Both the position numbers and the translations under genes were made by a program. From contig KV424103.1 of NCBI GenBank assembly GCA_001632435.1, positions 1 through 51,502 on the forward strand: a stretch of DNA of 51,502 nucleotides, read 5' to 3'. Numbering within the stretch: the stretch's first letter is position 1; each line of letters starts with the position of its first letter. Below are positions 44,480 to 51,502 of this stretch, in pieces. The notes beneath the pieces were generated by a model. That model worked only from the letters and a program-made list of their open reading frames with translations, had not been told where the DNA came from and ran no database searches. This DNA is from Calocera cornea HHB12733 (taxonomy: Eukaryota > Basidiomycota > Dacrymycetes > Dacrymycetales > Dacrymycetaceae).

Positions 44480-45030
44480 TTGAGCCGCATTGACTGCGGA
44501 TGTCTCTGCGCATGCTGAACAAGCTTGCGGCGAACCCCGAACCTACCGAACCGTTGAGGAATTTCGTCCACCAGCATGGAGCCTTCGGGGATCAACCACG
44601 GTCCTCCGATCTACGAGGATCCCTACTTGGCCCTTGGCAAGTTTTCCTGCCCTACTGAGATCGGAGAAGACTAAGTTGGTGAGGAACTCGGTCACATACG
44701 CCAGTACAGAGCCCATGATTTGGGGAGCAGGGGCTCACGTCTGGTTGATTGGCTCTCCTTCTGCTGGCGATGACTGATTCTCAGTTCTTCTAGTCCCAGC
44801 CGATACATTACCGGGGTGCAGTTGACACCCATGTTGGCCTACCTGGTCCTGAACTACGCGGTGGAAGATACGCAAGCATACGGCTCGGCCCCGTGATGCT
44901 TATCGGGACAGGAGCGGGAGGCCGGATCAGAGCGCAAGGGTTCTGTTCCGCCAGTAAGAACCAATTCTTCCTCTCTGTAACGTAACACCGTTCTTCCCTT
45001 GTACTCCTGAGGACTCTCAATTCTGATTGC
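44480..45030 (+). pseudogene. Deleted cytochrome P450 relic
   Basis: Fragments of the same P450 type in order but broken. LNKLAANPEPTEPLR matches the post-I-helix segment (LYNLAASPEYTRELR in P450-3). Then NHGPPIYEDPYLALGKF matches the VHQDPSIYEEPHTF segment, so the whole K-helix region between (about 100 residues) is deleted. IWGAGAHV matches the heme loop start, with what looks like the conserved intron after it. YITGVQLTPMLAYLVLNYAV matches the L helix, and NQFFLSV the C terminus. Stop codons (for example TGA and TAG near 44650) and frame changes interrupt it. The heme Cys exon start is altered (CCCAGCCG). Confidence 0.75.
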
Positions 45031-45569
45031 TTTTTTTTGCAAATGAGACATGGCAACATGGCGTGTATACCAAACGGAGCCGCGTCGTTCAGGCATCCCG
45101 CGACACCGGCCGCCCGCGCCGGGTCACGATCCCTGCAGATTCTTCGGGATTCTCACTCTTTTCAAAACGGTCGTAACATCTTCACGTTTGGTGTTCTGGG
45201 AGCCAATTTCTTATCCTGATTGCCCCGGGCTGCCAAGTGCATGTTCATTGGGTGACATTTTATCAGATCTCGGCGAGCAATGCTCGTGTCCCTGGGGTTG
45301 GCGATGTTCTGCTTCTTTTCCGCGGCTTCACACGGGTCAATTGCAGCGTCTGAGTGTGCGACCTACCAACGGATGATCACTCAAGCGGCTCGGATTGGCT
45401 GGCGGTAACCCCGGATGGGAATCGTGTAGCTCAACAGGGTTGGTCCGGCGACATCCCACAGTCGCATGGCAGACCCGCGGAAAATGGCACTCCTAACTGG
45501 TCTCTGAATCGCCCTAAGGGGGGGACGCCTGGCCGTCAGCTCACTCACTCGTATCTCCCAGCGGTCGTC
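45031..45569. other. Upstream region of P450-2
   Basis: About 540 bp; no coding relic or TATA box recognised. Begins with an A/T-rich stretch including a T8 run near 45030. Confidence 0.45.
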
Positions 45570-47923
45570 ATGTACCAGCTCGCCGCCGCCGCCGTATTGC
45601 TGGCCATATTCCTCGTCCTGAGGCTCTCCTCCTCCCCGCGAAAAGCCGTACGCACTTTCCTCCGCTTCTCTTCCCCCTCCGCTCCCCTCTAACTCCAATC
45701 CCAGGCCATACCCCAAATCGGCAGCCCCCTGCTAGGCGGCTACCTCACCGCCTTCAAGAGCGTCTCCCACCTCCGCACCTTCTTGCTCGAAGGGTACGCG
45801 AAGTACAGGACTCAGGCGTTCCAGATCCCCGAGCTACGGAACTGGGTTGTGTATGTCTCGTCGCCCGAGCTGATCGGGGAGGTGAGGAGGGCACCGGATG
45901 ATGTGCTGAGCTTCCAGGCGCAGGTGAATGAGGTGCGCTCCCCTCCCACATTGCTTCCCTCTCGGCTCGCCCTCTTCCGTCAGCTACAAGGAGGAGGGTC
46001 TGAACGGAAAGCGCTTCTGTAGCTGCTCGCTATACCATACACGATGGGCCCGAGCATCGCCTCCGACCCGTGGCACAATGCCCTGGCGCACAAAGTTCTC
46101 ACATCCAACCTGGGCCCGCTCGTCCCCTCTCTTTGGGAAGAGACGCAGCAGGCGTTCTCGGACCAAGTCGGCTCGCTCGCTCGGGGAGGTAAGTTTCCTT
46201 TCCGTTATGTACGGGGGATGCGTGACTGATGGAGGAGTAGAGTGGAAGTCGTTGGACGCGCAAGACCTGCTGCTGCATGTTATTTGCAGGATAACGAACC
46301 GGATGTTTGTCGGCCTGCCGCTTTGTGCGTGCTCCTCCCCCCGGGTCCTTCAGTCTCCCTCGCGGCGCTGACGGAAGTGCTGGGAGGCAGGCAGGAACGA
46401 AGAGTACACCAAGATGAGCATCGACTACACCGTCACGGTCATGATCGCGAGCTACATCATCTCCGCCTTCCCAAAGTTCATGAAACCGTGCGTCCCCCCA
46501 CACCTTCCCTCCTTTCCCGCCTCGTGGCGACTTGTTTTATCCCGCATTGCGACAAGACTTGCCGGGACAGAGGCTGATGAGAGGCGCGCGCAGGTTCGTA
46601 AGCCGGTACGTCTCCGGCGCGCCAAAAGCCACAAAAGGCTTCGAGCGGTTCCTGGGCCCCGTCATCCATTCCCGGCTGCTGGCCGCCCAAGCCCAAGGCC
46701 CAAACTGGGCCGACAAGCCCGTGCGCCCCTTCTTCTTCCTCCCCTCCCCTCCCAGCACTCGCTGACGAGCTTGGGCTGGGGAGCTACTGTAGAACGACTT
46801 CCTGCAGTGGACTATTGATGCTGCGCCCCCCGGGCAGAGGACCGTCAAGGAGCTCACGCTGCGGATGATGGTCATGAACTTTGCGGCGGTCCATACGAGC
46901 AGCTCGGTGCGTCTTGCTGCCTGAGTTCACTATTCACCTATTATCCCTCCTGGGGGCGCATAGGCGCACGTCGTGCATCTGCTGATGGCTGACGGCTGAC
47001 GGGCACGGCACAGATGTTCACCAACGTCCTTTACAACCTCGCCCTGCACCCGTCCTACGTCCCCGCCCTGCGGGAAGAAGCCGCGCGCGTGCAGTCCCAG
47101 CACGGGTGGACGAAGGAGGGCATAGACAGGCTCGTGCGGGCGGACAGCTTTGTGAAGGAGACGATGCGCGCGCAGGGGATCATGCTCGGTCCGTTCCCTT
47201 CCCCTTGCCCAATTTTCTGGGGGACGAAGCTAATAGCGGGCCGGGACAGCGACACTCCAGCGGCGCGTGCTGAAGCCTATGACGTTGTCGGACGGGAGTG
47301 TATTGCGCGTCGGGGCCGACGTGGCGGCGAATATGTGGGGGGTGCACCAGGATCCCTCTATATACGAGGAGCCGCACACCTTCAGGCCGTGGCGGTTCTT
47401 GCCCGAGGGGGAGGAGGCAGGCGACTGCCCGGATGGTACGGCTACTGGGGAGGGTGATGGCAGGGTGAATGGGAAGGGGATGGAGAAAGGGAGGGGAGCA
47501 GAGGGGAAGGGCCCGACGGGGCCGATGACGCGCGCCAGTGCCGAGTTCTTGACTTGGGGGCATGGAGCGCATATCTGGTTCGTCCCCTCCCCTCTTTCAC
47601 CTACCACCTACCCCCACCTGCCACTTCCGCCGTCCCTACCCTCCCTTCAGCAGCGGCTCTGAGAACCCGAAACTGAGCAGGCAAGCTGACTGAAAACCTC
47701 TTGCAGCGCGGGAAGACATTTCGCCTCCCTCGAATTCAAGCTCATGCTCGCGCATCTCGTGCTGTCATATGACCTGAAACTCGCGCCCTCCGGCCTTACT
47801 CCCAGCGGCGCGGGCAGCGGCGGGAGCGGGGAACGGCCAAAGGAGACGCTGATGGGAAACACTGTGATCCCCGGGAAGGTGGAGGTGCTATTCCGCCTGA
47901 GGGAGGATGTTTCAGGGGCGTGA
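45570..47923 (+). CDS. Cytochrome P450 2 (ent-kaurene oxidase-like group)
   Basis: Anchor MYQLAAAAVLLAIFLVLRLS, then IPQIGSPLLGGYLTAFKSVS, KYRTQAFQIPELRNWVVYVS, SDPWHNALAHKVLTSNLGPL, ICRITNRMFVGLPLCRNEEY. I helix MNFAAVHTSSSMFTNVLYNL. K helix SFVKETMRAQGIML (E-x-x-R), a phase-1 intron, then ATLQRRVLKPMTLSDGSVLR. PERF region EEPHTFRPWRF. Next is a Gly/Glu-rich insertion of roughly 35-40 residues (47400-47530) not seen in P450-1 and much longer than the Ala/Gly linker in P450-3. Heme loop WGHGAHICAGRHFASLEFKL with the Cys codon split TG/C by an intron ending CTTGCAG at 47706. C terminus ETLMGNTVIPGKVEVLFRL, ending SGA. The insertion lies in a surface loop before the heme signature. Confidence 0.84.
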
Positions 47924-48479
47924 CCGCTTTTGATAGATAGGTGGCGCTCGTTTATAGATATTCACGGCGAGAGTGGCATTGTTGCAACCCAAAACGCATT
48001 CATGATGGTTGCGGCGAGTCATGATCGGTGTTGTGACACGGAGTCACGCCGACCGAGTCACCTCCCCAAGTGTTTGAAGTTTGTATTCAGTCATGGCTCA
48101 GGGCCATCCTATTAGTGCCTTGATTCGCGGGCGCCATCACAATCTTCGCGCTTCCTGATCGCGCCGATCACATTTATTCTCCCTCCCGTTTCCCTATCAG
48201 GGACCCGCCACCCCACGCGGGCGCGCATCAACGTCCATGCGACCGTGTCGGGTCGGGCCATGCGATCACAACCCGTCGGCCCACCCCCGCCTGCCCGACG
48301 TGCAGGCGGCAGGCGCAATCCTTCGGGCGCTCCGCTACCCACTTGCCCTCCTGCCTCCTGCCTCTTGCCTCCTGCCTCCTGCCCTCCTCCTCTTGATACC
48401 CCTCTAGACGGCAGCGTCCCGCAATCTCCACCGTCGTCAACCCAGCAAGAGGAAAGATCGAAACGAGACAACGAGCAGC
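47924..48479. other. Upstream region of P450-3
   Basis: About 560 bp. Contains a CCTCCTG heptamer repeat at 48347-48381. No TATA box or coding relic recognised. Confidence 0.45.
48347..48381 (+). repeat. CCTCCTG heptanucleotide microsatellite
   Basis: Five 7-bp units (third unit CCTCTTG) about 100 bp before the P450-3 start. The C/T strand is the sense strand, so it may form part of the pyrimidine-rich core promoter. Confidence 0.85.
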
Positions 48480-50681
48480 ATGGCAAGCGTCCGCGTCGCC
48501 CTCGTCGCTCTGCAGAGCATGACCGCCCAGGGCTGGGCGAGCATCGGCGTCTTCCTCGGCTCCATCGTCGTCCTCTACGCACTCACAAATGAGCGCTCAA
48601 AGACTGTACGCCCTCTTCCCTTCACTCGCTCGTAACCCAGCTCGGGAGAGAGGTGCTGATTGGCCTCGGGACAGAACGCACCAGTGGTGGGGAGCGCATG
48701 GCTGGGCGGATACTGGACGGCCGTGAGGGCCACGGTCGGACTCACGGGGTACCTCGAGGAGGGGTACACAAAAGTGCGCATATACTTCCCTCCTTCCCTC
48801 CGCCACCTATCGCTTCCGGGCGTTCCTCCCTGCCCCTTGTCCCGCGCCAGATACTAGATCCTGACAACCGCTGTGCATTTAGTACAAAAACACGTCCTTC
48901 CAAGTGCCTGCGCTCCGCGCGTGGGTCACCTACATCCAGGGCGACCTGCTCACAGACCTGCGCAAGGCCAAGGACGACGTGCTCAACTTTGACGAGGAGA
49001 TGAACCATGTGCGTCGCGTCCCGTCGTCCTCTCCCCCCTTTTCCCCTTGTCCCTAGGTTGGAGGCTGACATGCGACATGCGTGCAGGCCGCAGAACTGCA
49101 GTACACAATCGGCACCGCAATGCGCTTCGGACGCAAGGCGTGGCACATCGACGCCCTGCGGAAGCAGCTCACGCCCTCCCTGGCGGGGATATTCCCCTCG
49201 GTGCTCGAGGAAGTGCAGTGGGGATGGGAAAAGGAGCTGAAGCTTCCCGAGCTGGGGACAGCGGAGGAGGGCAAGGAGTGGAAGGAGGTCAAGGCGTCTG
49301 ATACCGTGCTGCGCTGTGTGTGCCGGACGGTCACGCGCATGTTTGTGGGGACTACTCTGTGTACGCCCTTTCCCTCTCCCACCTCTCTCCCGCATATGCG
49401 GATGTCGGATGCTGACCGAGTGCGGTGTATGCGGTGTAGGCAGGAACGAAGGATACCTGGAGATCAGCAGGGATTTCTCAGGCACCGTCATCACTTCCGG
49501 GTTCATGATCGGCGCTTGTCCAGGGTTCATGAAGTCGTGCGTCCCCTCTTGCACGTAGCGGTCCGGAACACATTGCTGATGCATCGCGCAGGTGGGTCAG
49601 CGAATGGCTCTCCCCCGCCCCGGACGCGATCGCAAAGTTCCTGCCCTACACCGAGGCGCTCGTGCGCGTGCGCGAGCAGCTCAAGGAGAAGTACGGCGAG
49701 GAGGAGTGGGAGTCGCACAAGCCCGTGCGTCCCCTTCTTCCCCGAGTGCTCGTTGCCGTGCACTGTGCTAACGCGTCGGGGGTAGAATGACCTCCTGCAG
49801 TGGTTCATCGATGCTCCAGGGGGACCTGGGCCGGACGCGAACGCGCTCAACCTGACCCTGCTGGGGATGAACTTTGCCGCGATCCACTCGAGCGCTATGG
49901 TGCGTGCGCCCCCGCCCTCTGTCCGCGTGCTTCTTCTGTATGCTGATGCGAAACGGAAACGGGGCAGACGATGACCCACGTCCTCTACAACCTCGCTGCG
50001 TCCCCCGAGTACACCCGGGAGCTGCGGGAAGAGGTCGACGCGTGCATCCAGGAGAAGGGCTGGACGCGCGATGCCCTGGACCGGATGATCAAGCTCGAGA
50101 GCTTCATCAAGGAGTCGATGCGGCTCACGCCTATCCTCGTCTGTGCGTCCCTCCCCCCCCTTTTACCTCTCACACGGTTACTGATGACGATCCCGAAACA
50201 CAGCGAGCGTCGGGCGCCGCGCCCTCCAGCCCTTCACCCTCTCAGACGGCACCACCCTCCCCAAAGGCGCACATATCTATGCCAACCTCTGGAGTACGCA
50301 GCGCGACCCCGCGCTCTGGGGCGCAGACGCGGAGACGTTCGACCCCTGGCGCTTCTCGCGCGCTGCGGCCGCTGGGGAGGGGGGCGCGAAGAATTTGTTC
50401 ACCACGCCCACGCCAGAGTTCTTGTTCTGGGGGTATGGGGAACATATTTGGTGCGTCCCGGTGCATTATTGGATGGAAGTTCAATATGCTGAGACCGTGC
50501 TTGCAGCCCCGGTCGGTTCTTCGCCGCCCAGTCGATCAAGCTCGCCCTCGCGAACATCATCGGCAACTACGACGTCAAGTTCCCCGAGGGGAAGACCAAG
50601 CCCGCGCCGTCCTTCTTCGGCAACGCGTGTGTGCCGGACCAGAAGGCCACGGTGCTGTTCCGGAGGAGGGAGAAGGCGTGA
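48480..50681 (+). CDS. Cytochrome P450 3 (ent-kaurene oxidase-like group)
   Basis: Start MASVRVALVALQSMTAQGWA, anchor helix SIGVFLGSIVVLYALT, then NAPVVGSAWLGGYWTAVRA, KYKNTSFQVPALRAWVTYIQ, HIDALRKQLTPSLAGIFPSV, RTVTRMFVGTTLCRNEGYLE. I helix MNFAAIHSSAMTMTHVLYNL. K helix SFIKESMRLTPILV (E-x-x-R), a phase-1 intron, SSVGRRALQPFTLSDGTTLP. PERF region ETFDPWRFSRA. Heme loop FWGYGEHICPGRFFAAQSIK, Cys codon split TG/C by an intron ending TTGCAG at 50506. C terminus FFGNACVPDQKATVLFRRRE, ending KA. About 520 residues. Closest in layout to P450-2, with the same intron sites as both neighbours. Substrate unknown. Confidence 0.86.
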
Positions 50682-51502
50682 GGATGATCCGGCATTATTA
50701 GTACTTGGCTCGGCGTGCTCGTGGATCGGGCTGCATTGTACTGCATACATACTACATACAGTATTTGGTAGAGCGATATTCACTAATTGGTTGGATTTCC
50801 GCGAGGATAGCCTCTTATTATTGATTACGTCGCGGGGCAGCTGACGAGGGTGACACCCCGCTCGGTCGCCCGCTTACGCGAGCTGGGCTGCCGTAAAGGC
50901 CGCCGACGTGCGCTTCTCTGAGCGTGATCATCAACCCCGCCCATCATCTTTGTTCCATCCGCCAATCAACATCCAACTGCCAGAGGCAACCCGCGGTTTA
51001 TCTCCGAATAGAAGGGGGTCTCAATGGCCCGCAGAAAAAAAAAAGGAGCCTCCTGGCTGGGCATTGACTCACTGCTTCTCCACCCTCATGGTCGTCACCA
51101 TCTCTATCGATCGTACTTGCAGGTCTGCCTGGCCAATGGAGCTTCTCTCCAGCCTCTTCTGTCCGACCCCGCGGCGGCCGGGACGGGTAATCGGCGCCGT
51201 CCCTGGGTCGACGGCGGCCTGCAGCCATCTCTGAAGGACATAAATGGCTTGCATCAGATGCTCAGACCGGGGAATGACAGAACGGGGAACCAACAACACC
51301 CACAGACCCTGGATTGTCTCACCGCTCCGTGCCAGCAAGAGCAGCGTGGGAACGTTACGCCAGGAGATATAACAGGGAGCGGCTTCGATTGACCAAAGCG
51401 TGGACGGCATCAGCAAAACCGTAAGGCGGCAGCTAACCCTCTCAGGGTCTGCCGCGCGCCTGAGCCTGCGCGGCGCGGCGGCTTGGACCCCTGTGGCGGT
51501 GC
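50682..51502. other. Right-edge spacer, no gene recognised
   Basis: About 820 bp. A 115-codon minus-strand frame at 51069-51416 is fully open but has no recognisable motif and no splice extension I could support. It could be part of a gene continuing past the right edge, or chance in GC-rich DNA. An A10 run near 51035 is present. Confidence 0.4.

Noticed and set aside
51069..51416. 115-codon minus-strand open frame near the right edge
   Set aside because: No motif recognised and no extension to a longer product; left as unannotated because it could be chance or part of an off-window gene.
1..51502. CRISPR arrays, insertion sequences, LTR or target-site duplications
   Set aside because: No spaced exact direct repeats, transposase or reverse-transcriptase motifs were seen; only micro- and minisatellites and gene relics.

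Overview
The window is nuclear DNA of a basidiomycete fungus, most likely an Agaricomycete (mushroom or wood-decay group). Nearly every gene is broken by many introns of about 45-65 bp with GT...AG ends. The spliced proteins are fungal (Spf1, Pmp3, Egd1, Ykt6, Rrp46, site-2 protease). The array of ent-kaurene-oxidase-like P450s and the Mug135-like relic fit Agaricomycetes. The species cannot be named from sequence alone. No CRISPR array, rRNA, tRNA or autonomous transposon was recognised.

Left part (1-13.1 kb): a decayed minus-strand gene of a basidiomycete Mug135-like family; the ER P5A ATPase SPF1; the small stress membrane protein PMP3, with a CRE site and TATA box; an ACS-family MFS transporter and a sugar-type MFS transporter tail to tail; a Tvp15/COPI-associated-like Golgi membrane protein; and the exosome subunit RRP46.

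Middle (13.1-24.9 kb): about 5 kb of GC-rich DNA without a recognisable gene, leading into a 235-residue low-complexity protein whose upstream region is C/T-rich and carries G-quadruplex motifs on the minus strand. Then come EGD1 (NAC beta), a spacer with a 23-bp minisatellite, a short-chain dehydrogenase, and RPL8, whose 302-bp first intron sits directly behind the ATG.

Right-centre (25.1-41.9 kb): two unrecognised genes, A and B, are a tandem duplicate pair with matching intron sites. They are followed by a mitochondrial-type hotdog thioesterase divergent from mitochondrial bL36, an Arg/Ser-rich protein, an M20 peptidase, a hexose-type MFS transporter, a site-2 protease, YKT6 and an RBM25-like RRM splicing factor.

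Right part (41.85-51.5 kb): an accessory block. A decayed piece of an ACS-family MFS gene, clearly related to the intact gene at 7.4-9.1 kb, lies against the RBM25 5' end. Next are three intact plus-strand P450 genes and one deleted P450 relic. The three P450s share the same intron inside the heme-cysteine codon, so they arose by local duplication. Loss of a transporter and of one P450 suggests an eroding metabolic gene array that may continue past the right edge.

Exon joins were made by eye from GT...AG sites and reading frame. Internal exon borders and several starts are therefore approximate.
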